Shown: piece by piece, positions 36,622 to 45,265 of the stretch | How positions within the stretch are numbered: the stretch's first letter is position 1 | How the letters are laid out: each line of letters starts with the position of its first letter | Assembly (NCBI GenBank): GCA_002025645.1 | Contig: CP018783.1 | Location: 3,472,001-3,536,000, forward strand | Length of the DNA stretch: 64,000 nucleotides | Direction: 5' to 3' | From: Curtobacterium pusillum | Lineage (GTDB): Bacteria > Actinomycetota > Actinomycetes > Actinomycetales > Microbacteriaceae | Made by a program: the position numbers and the translations under genes | The notes under the pieces: model-generated | The model's database searches: none | What the model saw: only the letters and a program-made list of their open reading frames with translations | Told to the model about the DNA's origin: nothing

Positions 36622-37650
36622 ATGGCCATCATCGAAGCCTCCGGGCTGACGAAGACCTACCGTTCGAAGTCCGGGCCGGTCCACGCACTCGCGGGACTCG
36701 ACCTCTCCGTGCCGCAGGGCACCGTGAAGGCGCTGCTCGGACCGAACGGTGCCGGCAAGACCACGACCGTCAAGGTCCTGACCACCCTCATCACGCCGGA
36801 CGCCGGCACCGCGACCATCGACGGGATCGACGTCATCGCGGACCCCCAGGCCACGCGTCGGTCGATCGGGGTGTCCGGGCAGTACGCCGCGGTCGACGAG
36901 AACCTCACGGGGTTCGAGAACCTCGAGATGATCGGCCGCCTGTACCACCTGGGCCGCCGGACAGCGCGGGACCGCGCGCGCGAGCTCATCGACGTGTTCG
37001 ACCTGTCCGAGGCCGGCGACCGGCCCGTGAAGGGGTTCTCCGGTGGCATGCGCCGCCGGATCGACCTCGCCGGTGCGCTCGTGATGAACCCCCGCGTGCT
37101 GTTCCTCGACGAACCGACCACCGGCCTCGACCCCCGCAGCCGGCTGGCGCTCTGGGGCATCATCGAGGGCCTCGTGGCCGACGGCACCACCGTGCTGCTC
37201 ACCACGCAGTACCTGGAGGAAGCCGACCAGCTCGCCGACGACATCGCGGTGATCGACGGCGGGACCGTCATCGCCGAAGGCACCTCCGACCACCTCAAGG
37301 CGCAGGTCGGCGGACACCGGGTGGTCGTGACCCTGGTCGACCAGACGGACGGTGACGCCGCGACGACCGTTCTTCGTCGGTACGGCACCGGCGACGTCGA
37401 GGTCTCCGGCGACGGCCGCACCCGTGCCGTCGCGGTGGACGCCGGCCCGTCGGCGCTCCAGCGAGTCCTCGCCGACCTGGGCGAGGCGGGCATCGACCTC
37501 CACGACGCCGGCATGCGCCGACCCACCCTGGACGACGTGTTCCTCCGGCTCACCGGGCACGCCGCGACCGACGACGACGGCGATCCGGACGACACCGCCA
37601 CGAAGGACAAGAAGCGCAAGCAGGACAAGCAGAAGGAGACGGCACGATGA
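36622..37650 (+). CDS. ABC transporter ATP-binding protein, DrrA/daunorubicin-resistance type
   Basis: Drives export of hydrophobic compounds with the permease that follows. The 342 residues have Walker A LLGPNGAGKTTTVKVL (near 48), a Q loop, signature FSGGMRRRIDLAGAL, Walker B RVLFLDEPTTGLDPRSR, and the DrrA-type C-terminal domain ending MRRPTLDDVFLRLTG. A Lys/Asp-rich tail of about 25 residues follows. AAAGGAG lies 5 nt before the ATG, and TATTCT near 36596 is the best -10. The stop overlaps the permease ATG (ATGA). The drug or lipid exported is unknown. Confidence 0.9.
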   Translation: MAIIEASGLTKTYRSKSGPVHALAGLDLSVPQGTVKALLGPNGAGKTTTVKVLTTLITPDAGTATIDGIDVIADPQATRRSIGVSGQYAAVDENLTGFENLEMIGRLYHLGRRTARDRARELIDVFDLSEAGDRPVKGFSGGMRRRIDLAGALVMNPRVLFLDEPTTGLDPRSRLALWGIIEGLVADGTTVLLTTQYLEEADQLADDIAVIDGGTVIAEGTSDHLKAQVGGHRVVVTLVDQTDGDAATTVLRRYGTGDVEVSGDGRTRAVAVDAGPSALQRVLADLGEAGIDLHDAGMRRPTLDDVFLRLTGHAATDDDGDPDDTATKDKKRKQDKQKETAR

Positions 37651-38495
37651 GCGCCACCACCACGGCGCTCGGTCGGCAGCTGCCGGTCGTCGTCACCTCG
37701 CCCGCCGCGGTCTGGTTCGAGGACGGCTGGACCGTCACGAAGCGGAACCTCATCAAGATCAAGCGGTCGCCGGACATGCTCGTGTTCGCTGTCCTGCAGC
37801 CGATCATGTTCGTCCTGCTGTTCAGCCAGGTCTACGGCGGCGCGATCGCGGTCGAGGGCACGGACTACACGCAGTTCCTGATGGCCGGGATCTTCGCCCA
37901 GACCGTGGTGTTCGGCGCGACGTTCTCCGGGTCCGCCATGGCGCAGGACCTCAAGGAGGGGCTGATCGACCGGTTCCGCACGTTGCCGATGTCGGCGTCC
38001 GCGGTGCTGGTCGGGCGGACGAACTCCGACCTCGTGCTCAACGGGATCTCGATGGCGATCATGATGCTCACCGGCCTCGCGGTCGGGTGGCGCGTGAACT
38101 CCTCGCCGCTGGAGTTCCTCGCCGGCATCGGCCTGCTGCTGCTGTTCAGCTACGCGTTCAGCTGGGTGATGGCCCTGCTCGGCATGAGCGTGAAGACGCC
38201 GGAGGTCATCAACAACGCCTCGTTCATGATCCTGTTCCCGCTGACGTTCATCTCGAACGCGTTCGTGCCGAGCGACACCCTGCCGCTGGTGCTGCGGGTG
38301 TTCGCGGAGTGGAACCCGGTGTCGTCGCTCGTGCAGGCCGCACGTGAGCTGTTCGGCAACGTCGGCTCGGCTCCCGTGCCGGACATCTGGACGATGCAGC
38401 ACCCGATCGTGACGGTCCTCATCGGCATCGCCGTGATGCTCGTCGTCTTCGTGCCCTGGGCGGTCAACAAGTACACCCGCATCAGCGCGAAGTAG
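37647..38495 (+). CDS. ABC-2 type transporter permease, DrrB type
   Basis: A 282-residue membrane protein with six hydrophobic segments. It has the ABC-2 features MLVFAVLQPIMFVLLFSQVYG, KEGLIDRFRTLPMSASAVLVGR and ISNAFVPSDTLP. It is translationally coupled to the ATPase gene upstream, and the pair is followed convergently by the response-regulator gene only 12 nt away. Confidence 0.9.
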   Translation: MSATTTALGRQLPVVVTSPAAVWFEDGWTVTKRNLIKIKRSPDMLVFAVLQPIMFVLLFSQVYGGAIAVEGTDYTQFLMAGIFAQTVVFGATFSGSAMAQDLKEGLIDRFRTLPMSASAVLVGRTNSDLVLNGISMAIMMLTGLAVGWRVNSSPLEFLAGIGLLLLFSYAFSWVMALLGMSVKTPEVINNASFMILFPLTFISNAFVPSDTLPLVLRVFAEWNPVSSLVQAARELFGNVGSAPVPDIWTMQHPIVTVLIGIAVMLVVFVPWAVNKYTRISAK

Positions 38496-38507
38496 GGACC
38501 GACCGGG

Positions 38508-39188
38508 TCAGAGCAGTTTCCGCTGGAGCGCCCACGCCGTCAGCTCGTGCCGGTTCGAGAGCTGCAGCTTCCGCAGCACCTTCGAGACGTGGGTCTCCAC
38601 GGTCTTCACCGAGATGAACAGGTCGCCCGCGACCTCCTTGTAGGCGTACCCGCGGGCGATCAGCCGCATGACCTCCTGCTCGCGGGCGGACAGGCGGTCG
38701 AGTTCGGTGTCGACCTGCGCGGTCTCGCCGCTCACGGCACCGAACGCGTCGAGCACGAAGCCGGCCAGCCGCGGGGAGAACACCGCGTCACCCTCGGCGA
38801 CACGGTCGATCGCCTCGGCGACGTCGGCCTCCGAGGAGCTCTTCGTGATGTACCCGCGGGCACCGGCCCGGATCACCCGGACGACGTCCTCCGCCGCGTC
38901 CGAGACGCTCAGCGCGAGGAACCGCGTCTCCGGGTGGTCGGGGGCGGACCGGGTGATCACCTCGGCGCCGCCGCCTCCGGCTCCGCCGGGCAGGTGCACG
39001 TCGAGCAGGACGACCCGCGGTGCGGTCGCCGCCACGAGATCGACCGCCTCGTCGACGGTGGCCGCTTCACCGACGACCTGGAGGCGCGGTGGCAGTCCGG
39101 CACGCACGCCGGCTCGGAAGATGGAGTGGTCGTCGACGATGGCGACCGTCAGCGGTCCGGCTTGCGGTTGCGGGGCGGGGTCGGTCAC
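38508..39188 (-). CDS. LuxR-family (NarL type) response regulator
   Basis: The 226 residues have a receiver domain with the phosphoacceptor Asp63 in VVLLDVHLPGG, acidic pocket IVDDH, and lysine in YITKSSSEADV. The C-terminal LuxR helix-turn-helix is LSAREQEVMRLIARGYAYKEVAGDLFISVKTVETHVSKVLRKL. GAAGGAG lies 6 nt before the GTG start, which overlaps the sensor kinase stop (GTGA). With the PspC-containing kinase it forms a LiaRS-like pair. Confidence 0.93.
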   Translation of the reverse strand: MTDPAPQPQAGPLTVAIVDDHSIFRAGVRAGLPPRLQVVGEAATVDEAVDLVAATAPRVVLLDVHLPGGAGGGGAEVITRSAPDHPETRFLALSVSDAAEDVVRVIRAGARGYITKSSSEADVAEAIDRVAEGDAVFSPRLAGFVLDAFGAVSGETAQVDTELDRLSAREQEVMRLIARGYAYKEVAGDLFISVKTVETHVSKVLRKLQLSNRHELTAWALQRKLL

Positions 39189-40441
39189 GAGGGCTCCTTC
39201 GTCGGTTGCCCCTCGGCGGGGCCCGCGGGCGGGTGGTCGTCGGCGCGGAGCGGCAGCGTGAGCCGGACCTCGGTGCCGGTGCGACCCGGCCCCGGTCCGA
39301 TCACGGCGGTGCCGCCGAGCCGGTCCATCCGACCGATGATCGACTCGCGGACGCCGTAGCGGCCCTCGGGGATCGTGTCCACGTCGAAGCCCGGTCCGCG
39401 GTCGCCGACGCTGACCTCGACCCGGTCGTTCGCGGTCTCGGCGTAGACGCTCACGGTGCCGCCGGCGTGCCGGGCGGCGTTGCGGACGGCCTCGCGTGCG
39501 GCGGCGACGAGTCCCTCGGGCAGGTCGGTGCGGGCGGGGCCGATCGCGATGACCTCGACCCGCGCCGGGTACTCCGTCTCGACCTCGGCGGCGACCGCAC
39601 GGAGCTGGGCGCCGAGGTCGCTCGCCGGCTCCGCCTGCTCGGTGAAGAGCCACGACCGGAGTTCCCGCTCCTGGGCGCGTGCGAGCCGGGCGGCGTCGGA
39701 GCCCGGCTCAGCCCGCTGCTGGATGAGCGCGAGGGTCTGCAGCACGGAGTCGTGGAGGTGCGCGGCCATCTCGGCCCGCTCGACGTCGCGGACCCGGGCG
39801 GCGCGTTCCTCGGCGAGGTCCCGCACGAGCCGGACGACCCACGGGGCGACGACGACGGCGACGCCGAGCAGCACGGCGGCCGCCGCGGTGAGCACGGTCC
39901 ACACGTTCGGGTGCGTGCTCGACGTGAAGAAGAGCAGGATGCCGAGCACGACGAGCACCAGCGCGCCGAGTGCACGGACGACGAGCGCCGAGGACCCGGC
40001 CGCGCGGACGTTGCGGAGCGCGTCGAGCTGCCGCCACGCCAGGGCTGCTCCCGTCGCGACGACGATCCCGGGCACGACGAACTCGAGCGGGACGTCGACG
40101 CCGAGGCGGGAGGCGACCATCGCTCCGCCCGCCGTGAGCAGGGCGATGCCGAGGAGGATCTCCACGACCGGCGCTCGGCGCTCGTGCTGCTCGGCGTCGG
40201 AGCCGCTCTCGACGGACGGCCGGGTGAGCATGGCCTTGAGGGACGTCGGTGTCGCCGGACCCTGGCTCGGCGTCGTCGCCCAGAGCCAGGCGTAGAGCAG
40301 GACCCCGGCCCCGCCGCACACGGCGAGGACCGCGGTCGCCAGGCGCACCGCGCCGACTGGCAGCCCGGTGTGGGCAGCGAAGCCGCCGCAGACGCCACCG
40401 ACGACCCGGAGGGCCGGGCGGGACATCGTGGCGGTCGGCAT
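39185..40441 (-). CDS. Sensor histidine kinase with N-terminal PspC domain
   Basis: The 418 residues begin with a PspC domain (RVVGGVCGGFAAHTGLPVGAVRLATAVLA). Several membrane segments follow (about 95-110, 120-140, 155-170 and 180-205), then a HisKA_3 dimerisation helix with the phospho-His in AAHLHDSVLQTLALI (near 228). A HATPase domain (AAREAVRNAARHAGG, VGDRGPGFD) ends the protein. This is the layout of envelope-stress sensors of the LiaS/CpeS kind. The start is leaderless (CAGGAT plus 6 nt). It is divergent from a second PspC protein. Confidence 0.93.
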   Translation of the reverse strand: MPTATMSRPALRVVGGVCGGFAAHTGLPVGAVRLATAVLAVCGGAGVLLYAWLWATTPSQGPATPTSLKAMLTRPSVESGSDAEQHERRAPVVEILLGIALLTAGGAMVASRLGVDVPLEFVVPGIVVATGAALAWRQLDALRNVRAAGSSALVVRALGALVLVVLGILLFFTSSTHPNVWTVLTAAAAVLLGVAVVVAPWVVRLVRDLAEERAARVRDVERAEMAAHLHDSVLQTLALIQQRAEPGSDAARLARAQERELRSWLFTEQAEPASDLGAQLRAVAAEVETEYPARVEVIAIGPARTDLPEGLVAAAREAVRNAARHAGGTVSVYAETANDRVEVSVGDRGPGFDVDTIPEGRYGVRESIIGRMDRLGGTAVIGPGPGRTGTEVRLTLPLRADDHPPAGPAEGQPTKEPS

Positions 40442-40447
40442 GGGCCA

Positions 40448-40453
40448 ATCCTG
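40448..40453 (-). promoter_or_regulatory. -10 box of the sensor kinase operon, leaderless
   Basis: CAGGAT on the minus strand, 6 nt before the ATG. Confidence 0.5.
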
Positions 40454-40542
40454 GCACCCTGCGTCGCCCGAACGTCGGCTCGGGGTCGGTGATCAGGGGA
40501 CGATCAGGGTGAACCCCGATGGTGCCGGGCGAGCGCTGCCGC

Positions 40543-40548
40543 GATGCT
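40543..40548 (+). promoter_or_regulatory. -10 box of the PspC/LiaF-like gene, leaderless
   Basis: GATGCT, 7 nt before ATG 40556; it overlaps the alternative ATG at 40544, which argues against that start. Confidence 0.4.
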
Positions 40549-40555
40549 GGTGGCC

Positions 40556-41959
40556 ATGACACAACAGGACACCGGCGGCCCCGCGTCGGCGACACGGTTC
40601 TTCGACTGGATCCGGGGCATCCGCGTCACCCGTTCCGACGACCGCTGGCTCGCCGGCGTGTGCGGCGCCGTCGCCGACCGGACGGGCCTCGACCCGCTCG
40701 TCGTCCGAGGCGTCGCGATCGTCGTGGCGCTCCTCGGCGGCCCGGTGTTCCTCGCCTACGCGGCGGGGTGGGCGCTGCTGCCGGACTCGTCCGGACGGAT
40801 CCACGTCGAGCGGATGATCCGCGGCGTGCTCGACCCGGCGCTCATCGCCATCGGTGTCCTCGTCGTGCTGACCTTCGTGCCGGCCGTCCAGGGCATCTGG
40901 TGGCGGGGTGTCCCGGTCGCGTGGGGGATGCCCGGCTGGCTCTCCGCCACGCTCGGCACCGCGTGGACCATCGCCCTCGTGGGCTGCGCGGTGTGGCTCG
41001 TGGTGGTCCTGGCGCGCCGGGGCTCGCAGCCTTCCCGCACCGACGGGGCCGACGCCGCCGGTGCCGGGGCGCGACGCGACTTCTGGACGAGCGCCGACGA
41101 GCCCGTGCCGACGGCGGGTCCCGTGCCGGCGGGCGCGACCGCGGGGGGAGGAACCGACCCCTCCGGGTCCGCGACGTCCGCGACGGACGCGGGTCGTGCC
41201 TCCTGGCAGTGGGCGGCCCCGACCAGCGCGGCGGACCGTCACCGTCAGCACGTCGACCGGATGCGTGCCGAGCGCGAACGCGCCGCGGAACGACGTGCGA
41301 AGCGGGCCGAGCGGCTCCCCGGTGCGGCGTTCGTCGCGGTGAGCGTCGGGCTCGCGCTCGTCGCCGGCGCCGGCGTCGCGGTCTGGGCGCAGCAGACCGA
41401 CCTGCCGGTCCCGGTGCTCGGGATCGCGGCCGCCGTCGCGGTGCTCGCGGTCGCGACCATCGTGGCGGGCGTGCGCGGACGGGAGAGCGGCGGACTCGGA
41501 CTGTTCGCGACCATCGGGGTCGTCGCACTCGTGGTCACGGGTGTGCTGCCCGGCGGGACGCAGGTCACGGTCATCGGCGGGACGACGTGGCGGGTGGACG
41601 ACGTCGGGCAGGGCGCCGAGCGGAACTACGCGATGGTGGTCGGGGGACCCACGCTCGACCTGCGCGGGCTCGGCGAGTCCGACGGCGGCGGGACGGTGAA
41701 CCTCTGGCTCGGCGCCGGGGGAGCCGAGGTGCTGCTGCCGACCGATGCGCCCGTCCGTGTGCAGGTGAGCGGCGTCGGGTACGGGGTCGACCTCCAACCG
41801 GACGACGACGCGGACGACAGCCTCGGCGGCGTGCTCGGCACGACGACCGTGGAGAACCGGGCAGCGCGATCGGCGGACGCTGCGGACATCACGACCGTGC
41901 ACGTGTGGGTCGTCGGCGGTGGCGTCGACGTCCCGCGCGGCCTGGCCGTCGACCAGTGA
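40556..41959 (+). CDS. PspC domain protein with LiaF-like C-terminal domain
   Basis: A 467-residue membrane protein. A PspC domain (VTRSDDRWLAGVCGAVADRTGLDPLVVRG) is followed by membrane helices, a charged coiled-coil-like linker (RMRAERERAAERRAKRAE, near 240) and more helices. The beta-rich C-terminus (VVGGPTLDLRGLGESDGGG, VGYGVDLQPDD) resembles the DUF2154/LiaF domain that restrains LiaS-type kinases. Divergent from a PspC-kinase, so it is a likely negative regulator or partner of that kinase. Confidence 0.85.
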   Translation: MTQQDTGGPASATRFFDWIRGIRVTRSDDRWLAGVCGAVADRTGLDPLVVRGVAIVVALLGGPVFLAYAAGWALLPDSSGRIHVERMIRGVLDPALIAIGVLVVLTFVPAVQGIWWRGVPVAWGMPGWLSATLGTAWTIALVGCAVWLVVVLARRGSQPSRTDGADAAGAGARRDFWTSADEPVPTAGPVPAGATAGGGTDPSGSATSATDAGRASWQWAAPTSAADRHRQHVDRMRAERERAAERRAKRAERLPGAAFVAVSVGLALVAGAGVAVWAQQTDLPVPVLGIAAAVAVLAVATIVAGVRGRESGGLGLFATIGVVALVVTGVLPGGTQVTVIGGTTWRVDDVGQGAERNYAMVVGGPTLDLRGLGESDGGGTVNLWLGAGGAEVLLPTDAPVRVQVSGVGYGVDLQPDDDADDSLGGVLGTTTVENRAARSADAADITTVHVWVVGGGVDVPRGLAVDQ

Positions 41960-41970
41960 GGAACGAGACG

Positions 41971-42270
41971 ATGACGAACGACGAGACCACCCCCGTTGAC
42001 CAGACCACCCCGGCCGGCCAGACCACCCCGGTCGGCCAGACCACCCCGGTCGAGCAGACCACCCCGGCGCCCCGCCCGCGTCGCACCCCGCGCTTCGGCA
42101 CGGTCTTCTGGGGCGTCGTCCTCCTGGTCTTCGCCGCGGCGATGGCCGTGACCGCCCTGCCGTGGTTCGACGTCGACCCGACGACGCTCCTGCTCGGCGC
42201 CTGCCTGGCGGCCGGGGTCCTGCTCGTGGTGGCCGGTGTCGCCGCGGTGATCGCGAGACCACGGCGCTGA
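41971..42270 (+). CDS. Small membrane protein with QTTP repeats
   Basis: A 99-residue protein. Residues 8-32 are four to five tandem six-residue repeats ([18 protein letters not shown]), encoded by near-perfect 18-nt DNA repeats (about 41998-42069). After a basic patch two membrane helices follow (about 45-63 and 72-93). ATG 41971 follows TGAGGAACGAG; a GTG at 41956 overlapping the upstream stop is the alternative. Co-oriented with and probably co-transcribed with the PspC gene. Confidence 0.72.
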   Translation: MTNDETTPVDQTTPAGQTTPVGQTTPVEQTTPAPRPRRTPRFGTVFWGVVLLVFAAAMAVTALPWFDVDPTTLLLGACLAAGVLLVVAGVAAVIARPRR

Positions 42271-42277
42271 GACGGCC

Positions 42278-42283
42278 TACGAT
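42278..42283 (+). promoter_or_regulatory. -10 box of the APC permease gene, leaderless
   Basis: TACGAT followed by 7 nt and the GTG start. Confidence 0.6.
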
Positions 42284-42290
42284 CGTCTCC

Positions 42291-44276
42291 GTGACCGCGA
42301 CTGACTCCGAGCGGGCCGCGGAACGCGACGCGACCGAGCCGTCCCCCGACCGCTCCACCCGGGTGCGCCGGTGGATGCTGCAGGGATCCGACCAGGGCGC
42401 CTCGCACCAGGGGCCGCACCAGGTCGAGGTCGAGAAGACCCACTCGTGGTGGCGGGTGATGTGCCTGACCGGCGTGGACTACTTCTCGACGCTCGGGTAC
42501 CAGCCCGCGATCGCCGCCCTGGCCGCCGGGCTCCTCTCACCGATCGCGACGATCGTCCTCGTGCTCGTGACGCTCTTCGGCGCGCTGCCCGTCTACCGCC
42601 GGGTGGCCCAGGACAGCTTCCGTGGCGCCGGGTCGATCATGATGCTCGAGAAGCTCCTGCCCTGGTGGGCCGGCAAGCTCTTCGTGCTCGTGCTGCTCGG
42701 GTTCGCGGTGACGGACTTCATGATCACGATGACCCTGTCGGCGGCGGACGCCACGGCGCACATCGCCGAGAACCCGTACACGCCGCACTGGTTCACCGAG
42801 ATCCCGGTGCCGCTCACCCTGGCGCTGCTCCTGCTGCTCGGCATCGTGTTCCTCCGCGGCTTCAAGGAGGCGATCGGCATCGCGGTCGCGCTCGTCGGGG
42901 TGTTCCTCGCCCTCAACGCGATCGTCGTCGTGGTCGCCCTGTGGCACGTGTTCGAGCACCCGATGGTGGCGAGCGACTGGTGGAGCGGCCTCACGGCGCA
43001 GCACAGCAACCCGCTCGTGATGATCGGCATCGCCCTCGTCGTGTTCCCCAAGCTCGCCCTCGGCCTGTCCGGGTTCGAGACCGGGGTCGCGGTCATGCCG
43101 CAGGTGCGCGGCGACGCCTCGGACGACACGAGCGCCCGACCGGAGGGCCGGATCCGCGGCACGAAGCGGCTGCTGACCGTCGCCGCGGTCATCATGAGCT
43201 CGTTCCTCATCACCTCGTCGATCGTGACGACGTTCCTCATCCCGCAGCACGAGTTCCAACCCGGGGGCGGGGCGAACGGTCGAGCGCTGGCGTACCTCGC
43301 GCACCAGTACCTCGGTGGCGTGTTCGGCTCGGTCTACGACTTCTCGACCGTCGCGATCCTGTGGTTCGCCGGCGCGAGCGCGATGGCGGGTCTGCTCAAC
43401 CTCGTGCCCCGCTTCCTGCCCCGCTACGGCATGGCACCGCAGTGGGCGCGCGCGACCCGACCGCTCGTCATCATCTTCACGCTCATCGCCTTCGTCATCA
43501 CGATCGTCTTCCAGGCGAACGTCGACGCGCAGGGTGGCGCCTACGCCACCGGCGTGCTCGTCCTCATCACGAGCGCCGCCGTCGCGGTGACCCTGTCGGC
43601 CCGGCGCAAGCAGCAGAAGAAGCGCACCATCGGCTTCGGGATCGTGACGGTCGTGTTCGTCTACACGACCGTCGCGAACGTCATCGAGCGGCCCGACGGC
43701 GTCCGGATCGCCGCGATCTTCATCGTCGCGATCGTCGTCGTCTCGCTGGTCTCCCGCGTCCGTCGGTCCTTCGAGCTCCGCGCGTCGTCGATCGAGCTGG
43801 ACGCCACCGCACGGCAGTTCATCGAGGCCGACGCCGACCAGTTCAGCTCGGTCTGCATCATCGCGAACGAGCCGGGTGCCGGCACCGCCGAGGCCTACCG
43901 GTCGAAGGGCCGAGAGGAACGCCGCGACTCCGGCATCCCCGCCCGCGTGCCGACGATGTTCCTCGAGGTGCTGCCCGCCGACTCCTCGGACTTCGAGGAG
44001 GACCTCGTGGTCGAGGGGCACGTGATCCACGGCCACCGCGTGCTCAAGGTCCGCTCCGGGAACGTGCCGAACACCATCGCGTCGACCCTCCTGGCGATCC
44101 GGGACATCGCCGGCGTCGTCCCGAGCATCTACTTCGAGTGGAACGAGGGCAGCCCGATCCGCAACGCGATCCGCTTCGTGTTCACCGGTGTCGGCGACGT
44201 CGCCCCCGTCACCCGTGAGGTCCTCCGCGAAGCCGAACCCGACGTGAACCGCCGACCGAGCGTCCACGTGTCGTGA
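42291..44276 (+). CDS. APC superfamily permease with large C-terminal domain
   Basis: The 661 residues have a 55-residue hydrophilic N-terminus, about 12 membrane segments (from [21 protein letters not shown] to about residue 480) and a soluble C-terminal domain of about 170 residues ([53 protein letters not shown]). It is an amino-acid/polyamine/organocation-type secondary transporter. The extra domain suggests cytoplasmic regulation; the substrate is unknown. The stop overlaps the next gene by 4 nt. Confidence 0.85.
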   Translation: MTATDSERAAERDATEPSPDRSTRVRRWMLQGSDQGASHQGPHQVEVEKTHSWWRVMCLTGVDYFSTLGYQPAIAALAAGLLSPIATIVLVLVTLFGALPVYRRVAQDSFRGAGSIMMLEKLLPWWAGKLFVLVLLGFAVTDFMITMTLSAADATAHIAENPYTPHWFTEIPVPLTLALLLLLGIVFLRGFKEAIGIAVALVGVFLALNAIVVVVALWHVFEHPMVASDWWSGLTAQHSNPLVMIGIALVVFPKLALGLSGFETGVAVMPQVRGDASDDTSARPEGRIRGTKRLLTVAAVIMSSFLITSSIVTTFLIPQHEFQPGGGANGRALAYLAHQYLGGVFGSVYDFSTVAILWFAGASAMAGLLNLVPRFLPRYGMAPQWARATRPLVIIFTLIAFVITIVFQANVDAQGGAYATGVLVLITSAAVAVTLSARRKQQKKRTIGFGIVTVVFVYTTVANVIERPDGVRIAAIFIVAIVVVSLVSRVRRSFELRASSIELDATARQFIEADADQFSSVCIIANEPGAGTAEAYRSKGREERRDSGIPARVPTMFLEVLPADSSDFEEDLVVEGHVIHGHRVLKVRSGNVPNTIASTLLAIRDIAGVVPSIYFEWNEGSPIRNAIRFVFTGVGDVAPVTREVLREAEPDVNRRPSVHVS

Positions 44277-45265
44277 CGGGCGGGGCGGACGCGAGTCGTG
44301 CCTCCAGGCCGGTCGGCGGGATCGCGGCGGTCGTCGTCGCCGCTGCCGTCTGGGGGACCACCGGGACCGCGACGCACTTCGCGCCGGGCGTGCCGGCCTT
44401 CGTCTTCGGTGCGGTGACCTTCGGGCTCGGCGGCATCGTGCTCGCCCTCGGTGCCGGTCGCGGCAGCCTCCGTGCGGTCGCCGACCCGGCGACCAGGCGC
44501 TGGGTCCTGCTCGGCGCGGCATCGCTCGTCGTGTACGCGGTCGCGTTCTACGCGGCCCTCGCCGACGCGGGCGTCGCGCTGGGCACGACCGTGGCCATCG
44601 GGTCGTCCCCGGTGTTCGCAGGACTCGTCGAATGGGCGGCGGACGGGAGGCGCGTCACGCGCAGGTGGGTCGTCGCCACCCTGGTGAGCGTGGTCGGCAT
44701 GGTCGTCGTGACGCTCGCGCGGTCGGAGGGGTCAGGGTCGGCCGGCTCCGGGCCGGACGCCTCGCTCCTGCTCGGGCTCGGGAGCGCGTTGCTCGCCGGT
44801 CTGACGTACGCGTCGTACTCGTGGGCGGTCGCCCGCGGCATGCACGCGGTGTCCGGTCCGGTCGCGCTGCCGGGAGGTGCGTCCGTGGCCGATCGTGCGT
44901 CCCTGCCGGGTGAGCGCGGGCTCGTGGGCGCGGTGTTCGGACTCGCAGCGGTCCCGCTCGTCGTCCTCGCCGTCGTGGGCGGGCACGCCTCGCTCGGGGT
45001 CGCGTCGAACTGGCCGGTGTTCGTGTACCTGGCGCTCGTGCCGACGGTGCTCGGGCACTCGCTGTACGCGGTCGGGCTGCGGTCCGTGAGCGCCTCGGTC
45101 GCGACGCTGCTCTCGTTGTTCGAGCCCGTCGTGGCGGCGGTCCTCGCCGTGCTGGTGGTGGGCGAGCACCTCGGAGCCGGCGGGTGGGTCGGCATCGGGC
45201 TGGTGGTCGTCGGACTGGCCGTGCTGGCCGTGCCGTCACGGCCGGGGACGGCTAGTCGCCGATGA
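44273..45265 (+). CDS. EamA family (DMT) transporter
   Basis: A 330-residue protein with about ten membrane segments in two EamA halves ([22 protein letters not shown] and [22 protein letters not shown]), probably a metabolite exporter. The GTG start lies in the APC permease stop. Residues 5-12 (ADASRASRP) are encoded by GTGCCTCCAGGCCGG, a half copy of the 42-nt palindrome. Its 3' end overlaps the convergent acyl-CoA ligase gene by 14 nt. Confidence 0.85.
   Translation: MTGGADASRASRPVGGIAAVVVAAAVWGTTGTATHFAPGVPAFVFGAVTFGLGGIVLALGAGRGSLRAVADPATRRWVLLGAASLVVYAVAFYAALADAGVALGTTVAIGSSPVFAGLVEWAADGRRVTRRWVVATLVSVVGMVVVTLARSEGSGSAGSGPDASLLLGLGSALLAGLTYASYSWAVARGMHAVSGPVALPGGASVADRASLPGERGLVGAVFGLAAVPLVVLAVVGGHASLGVASNWPVFVYLALVPTVLGHSLYAVGLRSVSASVATLLSLFEPVVAAVLAVLVVGEHLGAGGWVGIGLVVVGLAVLAVPSRPGTASRR
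44300..44314 (+). repeat. Half copy of the 42-nt palindrome inside the EamA gene
   Basis: CGTGCCTCCAGGCCGG within the first 15 codons, the same position relative to the start as in the methyltransferase gene at 18376. Confidence 0.65.
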
